Shown here: in pieces, positions 49,791-58,151 of the stretch | Numbering within the stretch: position 1 is the first letter of the stretch | Layout: every line of letters begins with the position of its first letter | Assembly: GCA_044432725.1 (NCBI GenBank) | Contig: JAWXUL010000002.1 | Location: 1 to 64,000, forward strand | DNA: 64,000 nucleotides | Direction: 5' to 3' | DNA from: JAWXUK01 sp044432725 | Lineage (GTDB): Bacteria; Bacillota; Clostridia; Oscillospirales; Oscillospiraceae | Program-made: the position numbers and the translations under genes | Notes under the pieces: model-generated | The model's input: the letters and a program-made list of their open reading frames with translations, nothing else | Told to the model about the DNA's origin: nothing | The model's database searches: none

Positions 49791-52052
49791 CTATATGGCA
49801 ATCACCCTTGTTTTTGGGTGGTTCGCCATGTATTTTCCTTCTCTACCATGGCAAGAGAACAGGATGATTTGTCGCTTTTCTCCCATCTCTGCCAGCATAT
49901 CTAAGGCATTTTCCATGCGAATTTGGTCAAAAGAGACCAAAGCATCGTCTAAAATAATGGGACAAAGTTCTCCCTTGGAAAGACAAAGATCAGCAACAGC
50001 CAGACGGACAGCCAAATAAACTTGGTCTACAGTTCCTTGGGAAAGGGCAAAAACAGGTCGTCTGGTTTCTCCTTCTTCTTTCCCAGGGCTTGCAAAAGCT
50101 TCTAATTCTCTGGTAAGAGACAAGGTTTTATATTTCCCCCCAGTCAAACGAGAGAAATATTCTCCAGCCAAACGATTGAGCTCTGGATAGAAACGATCTT
50201 GTAAAATATCCTGTGCTCGTTGGAGACCTTTTCTTGCAATGATGAGTGCTCGGTGCTCTTTGCGACGGCGCTCTAATTCTTTTTGAATCGCCTTTTCTCT
50301 GGCGGCTAAGGCTGACATTTCTCCCAAAGACTCTTGCTGTCCCTTCAGACGCATGAGCTCTCCGTTGATTTCCTCGTACTCTCGGTCCACGAAGGCTTTT
50401 TCTCGTTCTAATTCTTCCCGTGGGGTTTCAGGTGGTGTCAGTTCTTCCAAAGTGATGTATTCCTCGCCACCCTTTGCCAAAAGCTCTTCATATCGTTTTT
50501 TTCGTTCCGCCAAAAGATCTTCTGTCTTTTTCAGTTGTTCTTCTAGACGTAATGCACGAGAGATTGCTTCCCCACCTTCGTGGAGGGTGTTTACATCAGG
50601 CGCAAAGTCTTTCACTCCGTTGATAAATTGGAAGTGACTGTCTTTTTGACGACGTCGCATCTCCTCTAAGCCCTGATAGGATTGGTTCACTTGAGATTGT
50701 AGCGTGGCGATTTCATCTTGGACTGCAGAATAGCGATTTCCCACTTCTCGCATTTCTTGGGCGTGTTTCACTTGGTAAAACTCATAAGTTTCTTCCAGTT
50801 GGTCCTCACGCCGTCTGTTGGCAGACGTATTGACCATCATGCCCACAGCTGTCATCGCAACGAAACAAGTGGCTGCCACGATTGCAAAAAGAGTTTCGTG
50901 GTCAGGACTTGCCAAAGCGCCAGAGGCTACTGCTAAGCCACAAATCAAACCAAAGCCTGCACTTTTTAGAAAACTTCCTGTTTTTTGAGATAGTTTTTCT
51001 TCTAATTCTTCTACTTCTTGCAAATCAGTTGCGATTTGTCTTAGAGCTTCTTCTGAAGTCATATTGGGGAAACGATCATCTGCCCCACGTTCTTCTGCAT
51101 CGTCGAGCTTGTCCTCTACTTGACGAATGGCTTGCTCGATTTGACGAATTTCTGGTTCTAATGCTGTGGTGTCGTTCATCAAATCCTCTAAGTCCAACAG
51201 CCTTGATGTAGCGGGAATCTGGGTGAACTTCTCACGTTGTCGTAACAAGTTTTCCATGTGAATTTCAGTTTCTTCCAAATCTATTTTTGCTTTCCCAAAA
51301 GCACGATTGTTTTCTTGTCTTTCTATTTTGCGATAAATTTCCAGTTCACTGTCTAAAGCACTCCGTACTGTGGAGAGTTCTTGCTCTCGCTTCACCAAAA
51401 TATTCAGTGTTTCTCGGTTGTCCCCGATTTGTTTCCGATTTCGCCTTGCCAAAGTTTCTTCTTCTTCTAGTTTTGGAATCATCCCATTTTGACCTTGGCG
51501 ACGGCGACGAAGCCATGTGCCTAATAATTCATCCACTTGGGCATAAGTCACATCTTCATGTCCTGTGGACACCAATGCCGCCATACGGCGCTCTAAGTCT
51601 GGGGCAGAATGAACGGCAAGATTCCCGCCGTGGCCAATGAATGCTGAGCGCAAAAAGACATCTTCACTGGCACCCACTAAAGCTTCCCCACAGTTATGGC
51701 CGTCTAATTCTGGCACTCTGTCACCAGACAGCTCGCTATAAGCCACAAATTCCTCGAAAGCCTTTCCGTCTTTTTCAGAACGTTGTAGCACGACTGTATC
51801 ATTATCCCAAGAAAGAAGCATCTCTCCTTCTAGTGCGCCACCGTCCCAAGGTGTGAAACGACTGACGTCTGACATCTGATTATATCGTTGGGATTCTACA
51901 CTGTCCATACCATAAAGCATGGTACGGATAAAACCAGACCAAGTGGTTTTCCCACCTTCGTTTCCACCGATCACGATATTCAATCCAGGGCCTAGGTTCA
52001 GACTATCCCCTGCAAGACGTCCAAAGCGTCCTGTCATACGTTTGATTCTCAT
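49791..52052 (-). CDS. YhaN-like AAA/SMC-type ATPase (SbcC-related, membrane-spanning)
   Basis: 753 residues. The N-terminal half ATPase has the P-loop GGNEGGKTT (29-37); a long coiled coil (about 190-620) is broken by two membrane helices at about 364-382 and 388-407, as in B. subtilis YhaN. The C-terminal half has the ABC-type signature ALSQGTVDQVYLAVRLA and Walker B ICPIILDDALVSFDQ. It resembles SbcC/Rad50. Coupled to the YhaO-like gene by a four-base overlap. Proposed role: DNA-end processing at the membrane; YhaN itself is only partly characterised. Confidence 0.85.
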   Translation of the reverse strand: MRIKRMTGRFGRLAGDSLNLGPGLNIVIGGNEGGKTTWSGFIRTMLYGMDSVESQRYNQMSDVSRFTPWDGGALEGEMLLSWDNDTVVLQRSEKDGKAFEEFVAYSELSGDRVPELDGHNCGEALVGASEDVFLRSAFIGHGGNLAVHSAPDLERRMAALVSTGHEDVTYAQVDELLGTWLRRRRQGQNGMIPKLEEEETLARRNRKQIGDNRETLNILVKREQELSTVRSALDSELEIYRKIERQENNRAFGKAKIDLEETEIHMENLLRQREKFTQIPATSRLLDLEDLMNDTTALEPEIRQIEQAIRQVEDKLDDAEERGADDRFPNMTSEEALRQIATDLQEVEELEEKLSQKTGSFLKSAGFGLICGLAVASGALASPDHETLFAIVAATCFVAMTAVGMMVNTSANRRREDQLEETYEFYQVKHAQEMREVGNRYSAVQDEIATLQSQVNQSYQGLEEMRRRQKDSHFQFINGVKDFAPDVNTLHEGGEAISRALRLEEQLKKTEDLLAERKKRYEELLAKGGEEYITLEELTPPETPREELEREKAFVDREYEEINGELMRLKGQQESLGEMSALAAREKAIQKELERRRKEHRALIIARKGLQRAQDILQDRFYPELNRLAGEYFSRLTGGKYKTLSLTRELEAFASPGKEEGETRRPVFALSQGTVDQVYLAVRLAVADLCLSKGELCPIILDDALVSFDQIRMENALDMLAEMGEKRQIILFSCHGREGKYMANHPKTRVIAI

Positions 52053-53344
52053 AGGGCAAAATCCTCCCTATTTTCTAAAGCAGCAAGACCTAATCTCAAT
52101 GCCATTTGATAAGTTGCCTGATCGATTTCTCCTCCTAAGTTTTCAGGAGACACTTTTTCCATTTCTTGCAGAAACAGTGCTGTCAGACTTTCATCCTCTT
52201 TTTTGTCCCAAATTCTTTGGGGTAAGACAGATTGGTCTAAAATTTCCAAACCATAAAATTCATCTTGGAGACCTTCGGTGAGGCTTTGGATATTGGGACC
52301 CATTGCCTCTCCTGTTAAAATCACCCTGAAAATATCTCGATGCCTGTCAGGATATCGTTCTGACAATCCTTTGCGCAAATTTTCTAGCAAGGTTTCTTGC
52401 CCTGTGATATCCACTGCAACAGCATGGTATTGTCTTGATTTCAGAGGAATAAAGGATAAGGTTGCTTCACCTGTGATTTCCAGTTCCAGATAAAGGACAC
52501 CTTTTGACTCCAGTTCCTCGAAGTTTTGTCCTTGGGCAGAACCTGCATAAGTATAATAAGTACGCCCTGCTCTTTTGGGTGTGCTACGGTTGTGTCGTCC
52601 TCCCAGTGCAAGATAATGCACAGAGGAGTGAGCAATTTCAGAGAGCAAAATGGGGCTTGTTGTTTCTTCTTCCATTTCCTTGCTGGGTTCTGCTGTCTCT
52701 GGTTTCTTTTCTTCTGCTTTCTTTTCTTCTGCTTTCTTTTCTTCTTCTTCTTTTTCCTCTGGTTTTACTGCTGTTTCTTCTGGTTCCTCCTGTGGAAGAT
52801 CCTCTTCCTTGGGATTTTTTTCTTCCAAAGCAAGAATCTCTTCTTCTACACTTCCATAAGAAACCATGATATGATATCCCGACCAGTTCCGTGGAGGGGT
52901 GAATTTTTCCAATGGGGATTGTTTACGATGAGGTGAGGTAAAGGCGTTTCCGTAAATTGTCACACGGGACTTTCCTTCTCCGACAGGTGTTGTCACAGCT
53001 TTTGTGCGCTCTTCCTTGAAAATATAAACATTTTGTGGCCATTTCCACAGAACATAGGGAGATTTTTCCCAAAAATAATCATGTTCTCCAGGGGTGATAA
53101 AAACCCAACAAGGCAAGGAGGCCAAGCACTGGATGATCTGATCGATTGTTTCTGGATGAACATTCACATTTTCGAACAGATCTCCTGCAAGAAGCACGAG
53201 ATCAGCTTCTTTTTCCACCACAATATCACGAAAACCATTCAGCAAGTCTTGTTGTTCTTGACGTCTTTCACAAGCTTTTTGGGGACTGACTCCCTCATAA
53301 ATTCCATCTAAATGAAAATCAGAAGCGTGTATTATTTTAAGCAT
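52049..53344 (-). CDS. YhaO-like SbcD-family metallophosphoesterase with altered active site
   Basis: 431 residues from the ATG at 53344, which fits the family N-terminus MLKIIHASDFHLDG. Asp9, His11 and the GD at 54-55 are conserved. The usual GNHD is GEHD (86-89), the usual HG is YG (163-164), and the usual GHxH is GGRH (248-251). Between the last two lies a 65-residue Glu/Lys/Pro-rich insert (about 167-231). The C-terminal part (about 290-430) resembles the SbcD capping region. In characterised family members these residues bind two Mn ions, so activity may be lost or changed. Divergent from the MoxR cassette. Confidence 0.85.
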   Translation of the reverse strand: MLKIIHASDFHLDGIYEGVSPQKACERRQEQQDLLNGFRDIVVEKEADLVLLAGDLFENVNVHPETIDQIIQCLASLPCWVFITPGEHDYFWEKSPYVLWKWPQNVYIFKEERTKAVTTPVGEGKSRVTIYGNAFTSPHRKQSPLEKFTPPRNWSGYHIMVSYGSVEEEILALEEKNPKEEDLPQEEPEETAVKPEEKEEEEKKAEEKKAEEKKPETAEPSKEMEEETTSPILLSEIAHSSVHYLALGGRHNRSTPKRAGRTYYTYAGSAQGQNFEELESKGVLYLELEITGEATLSFIPLKSRQYHAVAVDITGQETLLENLRKGLSERYPDRHRDIFRVILTGEAMGPNIQSLTEGLQDEFYGLEILDQSVLPQRIWDKKEDESLTALFLQEMEKVSPENLGGEIDQATYQMALRLGLAALENREDFAL

Positions 53345-53629
53345 TCCAAGGCACTCCTCTCCTAATACTACTTGTACCATTTCTAAGTAAAAGCGAACAC
53401 TGCTCGCTCCTCTTTCTTACATTGGGAAGCTTCTATTTTGGCTAGTTCCCTTGAAAAAATAAAGAGAAAGGATTATTTCTTTTATCACTTTTACATAGAA
53501 AGAGCACAAGCTTATTCTATCGTCTCTATCATATCATAATTATTTTCATCTGTAAAGTATTTTCTATCAGAAAATTCAACACTATTTACAAGAAAAGGAG
53601 GGGCAAAGGGCTGGTCGCCTAGCACTGGT

Positions 53630-53677
53630 CTTTTCCTTTCCTTTTTTAAAAGCCTCTATGAAAAAGAAAGGAAAAAG
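53630..53677. repeat. Homopurine/homopyrimidine inverted repeat
   Basis: CTTTTCCTTTCCTTTTT (53630-53646) is complementary to AAAAAGAAAGGAAAAG (53661-53676) with one bulge; the loop is about 14 bases. It abuts the -35 of the MoxR promoter (53679), so it could be an operator, or a terminator-like hairpin for transcription from upstream. Confidence 0.55.
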
Positions 53678-53678
53678 C

Positions 53679-53707
53679 TTGCAAGTCCTAAATATTGGTG
53701 GTACAAT
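53679..53707 (+). promoter_or_regulatory. Sigma-A promoter of the MoxR-VWA-M50 cassette
   Basis: TTGCAA (53679-53684), 17 bases, TACAAT (53702-53707) with an extended TGG before the -10. Leader about 47 nt to the moxR ATG. Confidence 0.75.
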
Positions 53708-53761
53708 AAGCAATAGGAAAATATCTCAAGATATTGTATTCATCGCATTTAGGAGGAAGAT

Positions 53762-54589
53762 ATGAAAAAAACAGAAGGATTTACAGGAAGTGGAGAATAT
53801 GTGGCTTCACCAGATTTGCTAGAGGCTGTGAACATTGCCATGGTATTACAAAAACCACTTTTGATCAAAGGGGAACCAGGGACAGGGAAAACCGTCCTTG
53901 CAGAGGCAGTGGCAAAAGCTTTGGGGAAAGATTTGTTTATTTGGAATATCAAATCTACCACAAAGGCACAAGATGGTTTGTATGTTTATGATGTGGTACA
54001 ACGTCTTTATGACAGCCAATTTGGTGGGAATACAGTAGATGACGTTGCTAAGTACGTAAAATTAGGTAAACTAGGCGAGTCCTTTGTCCACGACAGCCAA
54101 GCTGTCTTACTGATTGATGAAATCGACAAAGCAGATTTAGAGTTTCCCAATGACTTGTTGTGGGAACTTGACCGTATGACATTCCACATCCCAGAAACAG
54201 GTGCTTCTATCTCTGCCAAACATCGCCCTGTGGTGATTATCACTTCTAACGCAGAAAAAGAATTGCCTGACGCTTTTCTCCGTCGTTGTGTTTTTCACTA
54301 TATCGCTTTTCCTGACCGTGATTTGATGGCTGATATCATCAGGGTGCATTTCCCTGATTTAAATCAAAAATTACAAGATCAAGTTTTGGATGCCTTCTAT
54401 AAAATCAGAGACTTACCACAAATTAAAAAACGACCCTCTACCTCCGAAATCATAGATTGGATTTCAGCCCTTTTACATGGTGGCTTTGACGGGAAAGATT
54501 TGAAAAAGCAAGTGCCTTATCTAGGGATTTTGTTAAAGAAGCAAGAAGACATTGAAACCTTTGAGCAAAATGGGAGCCGGAGGTGGTAA
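53762..54589 (+). CDS. MoxR-family AAA+ ATPase
   Basis: 275 residues. Walker A GEPGTGKT (37-44), Walker B VLLIDEIDKAD (near 115-125), sensor 1 VIITSNAEKELPDAFLRR and a C-terminal helical lid. MoxR ATPases act as chaperones that, with a VWA protein, insert metals or remodel partner complexes. AGGAGGAAGAT precedes the ATG. The next gene begins one base after its stop, and its ribosome-binding site is inside the moxR end, so the two are coupled. Confidence 0.93.
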   Translation: MKKTEGFTGSGEYVASPDLLEAVNIAMVLQKPLLIKGEPGTGKTVLAEAVAKALGKDLFIWNIKSTTKAQDGLYVYDVVQRLYDSQFGGNTVDDVAKYVKLGKLGESFVHDSQAVLLIDEIDKADLEFPNDLLWELDRMTFHIPETGASISAKHRPVVIITSNAEKELPDAFLRRCVFHYIAFPDRDLMADIIRVHFPDLNQKLQDQVLDAFYKIRDLPQIKKRPSTSEIIDWISALLHGGFDGKDLKKQVPYLGILLKKQEDIETFEQNGSRRW

Positions 54590-54590
54590 G

Positions 54591-55787
54591 ATGTTTCGTG
54601 ATTTTTTGTTGCTCCTTCGTGCTGGTGGCTTAAACATCAGCTTGGGGGAGTGGATGTCTTTTTTAGAAGGACTGTCCCAAAATCTACATCACTGTAGTTT
54701 TCACGGCTTTTACTTTATGGCTCGCTGTGTTCTGGTAAAATCAGAAGCTGATTTTGATAAGTTCGATCGTTGCTTTTTGGAATATTTTAAAAATGTAAAA
54801 TTTGAACAAGAGGTGGCGCAAGAGCTCTTAGACTGGCTGGACAAACCCGAATCTTTGGGGGATCGTTTCGACCAAGCACAAGCAGATATCAACATGGGCT
54901 TGTCCGAGGACGAGATCAACAAAATGCTCCAAGAAAGAATGAAAGAGCAAAAAGAGCGTCATGATGGTGGGAAGTATTGGGTTGGTACTGGTGGTATGTC
55001 TGTCTTTGGCAATTCTGGTTTTTCTCCCAACGGAATTCGAGTGGGTGGAGAAGGGAAGAATCGCTCTGCCTTTCGTGTGGCAGGCGAAAGAAAGTTTCGT
55101 GATTTCCGTGGGGATTCCACCTTGGAAATGCGTCAGTTTCAAACAGCATTGCGACATCTCAGGCAATTTTCAGGTATCTTGGATTTGCCTCCCACAGAGT
55201 TCGATGTGGAGAAAACCATAGATGAAACTTGTAAAAATGCAGGTACTCTGAAAATCCAATACAAGCGTCCCAGAGAAAATACAGTGAAATTGTTGTTGCT
55301 CATGGATTCTGGTGGTTCCATGGATTATTATTCACGTTTGTGCACCACCTTGTTCCAAGCAGTTGCTAACGCTTCCCATTTTAAAGATATCAAAGTGTTT
55401 TATTTCCACAACGCACCTTATGCTAGACTGTATCACAGCCCCACTTTGGGCTATGGTGAAAATCAAAATACGGAATGGGTGCTGAAAAATCTTTCTTCGG
55501 AATATAAGGTGATTTTTGTGGGAGATGCCCAGATGTCCCCCTATGAGCTAACCAGTAAGCAGTATTTCCGAAGCGAGACAGGGGAAGAATTTCGTAATTC
55601 CGGCTTAGATTGGTTGAAAGCTTTTCAGGGAAAATACCCTCATATTGTGTGGCTGAACCCTAGCGAGCGACCTTCTTGGGGACGAAATTGGACTTATACT
55701 TATGATATTATCGAAGATATGTTCCCCATGTTTCCCTTAACTGTAGACGGATTGGAGGATAGTATGAAAAAGTTGCTCTCACGCTAG
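54591..55787 (+). CDS. VWA-domain (CoxE-like) partner of MoxR
   Basis: 398 residues. The N-terminal helical region (about 1-120) is typical of CoxE/COG3825-type proteins; a Gly-rich basic linker (about 126-170) follows; then a von Willebrand A fold with the metal-site motif Asp239-Ser-Gly-Gly-Ser243 (DSGGSM, where the classic motif is DxSxS) and VIFVGDAQMSPYEL. MIDAS variants with Gly occur in this subfamily, so binding may be weaker or absent. Start ATG 54591 after GGAGGTGG; the open frame begins earlier inside moxR. Confidence 0.9.
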   Translation: MFRDFLLLLRAGGLNISLGEWMSFLEGLSQNLHHCSFHGFYFMARCVLVKSEADFDKFDRCFLEYFKNVKFEQEVAQELLDWLDKPESLGDRFDQAQADINMGLSEDEINKMLQERMKEQKERHDGGKYWVGTGGMSVFGNSGFSPNGIRVGGEGKNRSAFRVAGERKFRDFRGDSTLEMRQFQTALRHLRQFSGILDLPPTEFDVEKTIDETCKNAGTLKIQYKRPRENTVKLLLLMDSGGSMDYYSRLCTTLFQAVANASHFKDIKVFYFHNAPYARLYHSPTLGYGENQNTEWVLKNLSSEYKVIFVGDAQMSPYELTSKQYFRSETGEEFRNSGLDWLKAFQGKYPHIVWLNPSERPSWGRNWTYTYDIIEDMFPMFPLTVDGLEDSMKKLLSR

Positions 55788-55820
55788 TGTAACTAGGTGC
55801 ATCAGCTTTTCATGTAAATT

Positions 55821-57146
55821 ATGTTTGAAGATGAAAAAAGAGAAGTTCCTTGGGGACAAATCATTTTACTGGTTATCGGCATTGTGGTGGGAATTATATC
55901 GGTTGAAGTGCTACACTTCGACCTTATCCCTGAGGATCAATTATTATTTTGCTATTTGGTGGCGCTTATTTCCTTTTTCCTTTCCATTGTGATCCACGAA
56001 TTGGGGCATTTGGTGGCAGGTCTTGCCACTGGCTATCGCTTTGTGTCCTTTCGGGTAGGCACTTTATCCCTCTGTTATTTCGGAGACCCTCCTGAACCTG
56101 TGGAAGAATCAGAAGAAGGGGAGGAACCCCCTCCTGAAGAAGAAATTCCAGTGGAAGAGACCCCCACAGAAGAAACCATAGAGGCAAGACGACAAATGCA
56201 ATTAGAGATGGGTGTGCCTGAAATCTTGGAGGAACTGGATTTAGAAACATTAGAGGAGGAGGAAGAGGACGAAATCGACTTAGAATACATTCCTCGACAC
56301 TTTTCTTTGAAAAAGGCAAAAGTCCCTGGTACAGCGGGACAGTGTCTTTTGGCGCCTCCTAATTACAAAGACCCCCACCATGTACCCTATAAAGCATATC
56401 TTATGGGTGGTGGTATTGCAAATTTGATTTCCATTCCCTTTTCTTTGATTACTTTGTTGATTTTCCCCAATGCTTGGCTTTTGGTGGCGATTTTTGTTCT
56501 CATTGCCTTAGGCACCGCTTTGAGCAATTTGATTCCGATGAAAGTTTCTGGTTTGCCCAACGATGGTTATAATATCAAGCTTTGTAAAAATGACCCTCAC
56601 AGCCATGCTGCTCTTGTCTATCAGCTTCGTATTGCGGCTGCTTTGGCAGATGGTATTTCTGTGGGAGATATGCCAGAAGAGTGGTTTTATGCCAAGTTCC
56701 CCATGTCTGAACGTATGACCCTGAACCCACTGATCGCCAACTTGTGGAACTTCACAGGCGACCGTTTTTTAATTCACGGCGAACTGTTCCAAGCAAAAAT
56801 CATTTATGAAGCCATCGCCAATGCAAAAGGCTTAATGCTTCTCATGCGAATCCAAGGGATGTATTCTTACTTATTTACTATGATTTCTGAAGGCAGAGTG
56901 GAGCAAGTAAAGATTTATCTTGTGCCGAAGCACTTCCAAAAACAAGCAAAAGCATTGGAAAACTATCTTCCTCTTTACGCCATGTATCGCTATGGCTTTG
57001 GTAAATTAGTGGTGGAAAGTGGAAAAATCATGAAAGAATCTATGGCGAAATTCGAAAAAGCTGCCAAACATTACCCATACCAAGGAGAAATTCTTGATGC
57101 TCGGGTATTGATGGATCGCTTAGATGATGTGATTGTCATGCGATAA
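55821..57146 (+). CDS. M50-type intramembrane metalloprotease (site-2 protease-like)
   Basis: 441 residues. The zinc motif HELGH (59-63) lies in the second helix, and Asn236-x-x-Pro239 with Asp248-Gly249 (NLIPMKVSGLPNDG) gives the third ligand, so the active site looks complete. Between them is an acidic, Pro/Glu-rich insert (about 89-160), then GTAGQCLLAPP. The C-terminal half (about 255-441) is soluble and helical, reminiscent of TPR-like repeats. It follows the VWA gene by 33 bp with a weak ribosome-binding site, making a three-gene cassette; its target is unknown. Confidence 0.88.
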   Translation: MFEDEKREVPWGQIILLVIGIVVGIISVEVLHFDLIPEDQLLFCYLVALISFFLSIVIHELGHLVAGLATGYRFVSFRVGTLSLCYFGDPPEPVEESEEGEEPPPEEEIPVEETPTEETIEARRQMQLEMGVPEILEELDLETLEEEEEDEIDLEYIPRHFSLKKAKVPGTAGQCLLAPPNYKDPHHVPYKAYLMGGGIANLISIPFSLITLLIFPNAWLLVAIFVLIALGTALSNLIPMKVSGLPNDGYNIKLCKNDPHSHAALVYQLRIAAALADGISVGDMPEEWFYAKFPMSERMTLNPLIANLWNFTGDRFLIHGELFQAKIIYEAIANAKGLMLLMRIQGMYSYLFTMISEGRVEQVKIYLVPKHFQKQAKALENYLPLYAMYRYGFGKLVVESGKIMKESMAKFEKAAKHYPYQGEILDARVLMDRLDDVIVMR

Positions 57147-57160
57147 AAACTTGCAACAAT

Positions 57161-57200
57161 AAAAAGGTTGCTCTGTGGGAATTCACAGAGCAACCTTTTT
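57161..57200. terminator. Bidirectional terminator after the M50 gene
   Basis: AAAAAGGTTGCTCTGTG pairs perfectly (17 bp) with CACAGAGCAACCTTTTT around GGAATT. A's on the left and T's on the right suit both the M50 gene and the convergent SGNH hydrolase gene. Confidence 0.93.
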
Positions 57201-57227
57201 CATTTGTCGAAGGGGTGTTATGGACAC

Positions 57228-58118
57228 TTATAGTTTTTTCAGATGAAAAGAATACCATTCTTTGTACCCTTCTACGCTAAGATGTAATTTTCCTTGGTCA
57301 AATAAATTTGGGTTTTCGCTGACGGAATATCCAAAGAAATCTGAGTTTTCAAGCAAATTCAGATTGGGGTGTGCTGACACAATTTGACGGATGGCTTTGG
57401 ACATCGCCTCGCTTTGAAGATGATTCTTCCCCTCCACTTCCACTGGTGGAATGGTACCTACATAGATTTCAATCTCCTCACCCAACAAGGAAAAGAGTTG
57501 TAAAAAGAGAGGATACATATCATTTGTATATAAATTCGTATCTGTGTGGGTGTTTAAGGAGTTCGTCCCAAAGTTGATTGTGACAATATCGTAATAGGGG
57601 ACCGCTTCTTGGATTTCTTCGCTATAGCTTTCCAAAAAGGCATAGAGCCCCACTGCTGTTTCACAGATAAACCCGTGGGTATATTCCTCCCCATAAGCCA
57701 CCACAGAAGGGTAGTCATTCTTGCCAGTGACTTCTTCAAAGCCCAGTCCATAATTCGCCATGCCCACTGTGAGGGAATTTCCAAGAAACAGAATTCTTTT
57801 TTCTTCTCGTGGGATATCATCTAGGGAGGGAATTTGCTTTAATTGGTCTTTGTTTGTGGAAATACCAATGGTTTCTGTCTGTGATACTGGAGCAGCAGTC
57901 ACAGTTACTGGAGTTGTAGTCCCAGAAGCAGATGTTTCTGTCCGTGGAATATCATCTAAGGACGGAATTTTTTTCAGGCTTAAAGTGTTTACCTCGGGTT
58001 CTTGGAAAACCACACTTTCAGATTTTGCATTGATGGTTTGGTAGGCGATGGCATTGCTTAATACCATGATAGAAATAATTAAAAGAAATTGTAGGGTTCT
58101 GACATATAGTTTACTCAT
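57228..58118 (-). CDS. Membrane-anchored or secreted SGNH/GDSL hydrolase
   Basis: 296 residues. A signal anchor (about 8-30), a Ser/Thr-rich linker (about 60-85), and an SGNH fold: block I GNSLTVG with Ser115, block III GTNS with Asn186, block V with Asp274 and His279 (DQGKLHLS). Likely an extracellular esterase, perhaps a wall or polysaccharide O-acetyl esterase; substrate not readable. The nonapeptide IPSLDDIPR occurs twice, at 51-59 and 96-104, flanking the linker. It is 33 bp downstream of prfC on the same strand. Confidence 0.85.
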   Translation of the reverse strand: MSKLYVRTLQFLLIISIMVLSNAIAYQTINAKSESVVFQEPEVNTLSLKKIPSLDDIPRTETSASGTTTPVTVTAAPVSQTETIGISTNKDQLKQIPSLDDIPREEKRILFLGNSLTVGMANYGLGFEEVTGKNDYPSVVAYGEEYTHGFICETAVGLYAFLESYSEEIQEAVPYYDIVTINFGTNSLNTHTDTNLYTNDMYPLFLQLFSLLGEEIEIYVGTIPPVEVEGKNHLQSEAMSKAIRQIVSAHPNLNLLENSDFFGYSVSENPNLFDQGKLHLSVEGYKEWYSFHLKKL

Positions 58119-58151
58119 CCAAGTTTTCCTTTCTATTGTTTGCTGTAAGTG

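Larger units (their letters stand above)
53345..53761. other. Divergent intergenic region, 417 bp, no gene seen
   Basis: AT-rich stretch between the YhaO-like gene and moxR. It holds a long purine/pyrimidine inverted repeat (53630-53677), a short direct repeat CTGGTC at 53611-53616 and 53625-53630, and the MoxR promoter. No convincing open frame or known RNA. Confidence 0.5.

Noticed and set aside
52504..52936. Plus-strand ORFs opposite the YhaO-like gene (Phe/Leu/Ser-rich)
   Set aside because: They are the antisense of the Glu/Lys-rich insert; the low-complexity sequence gives long open frames on both strands.
56105..56290. Acidic insert of the M50 protein as a misassembly or frameshift
   Set aside because: The frame stays open through it and zinc-site motifs on both sides are in the same frame, so it is a true insert.
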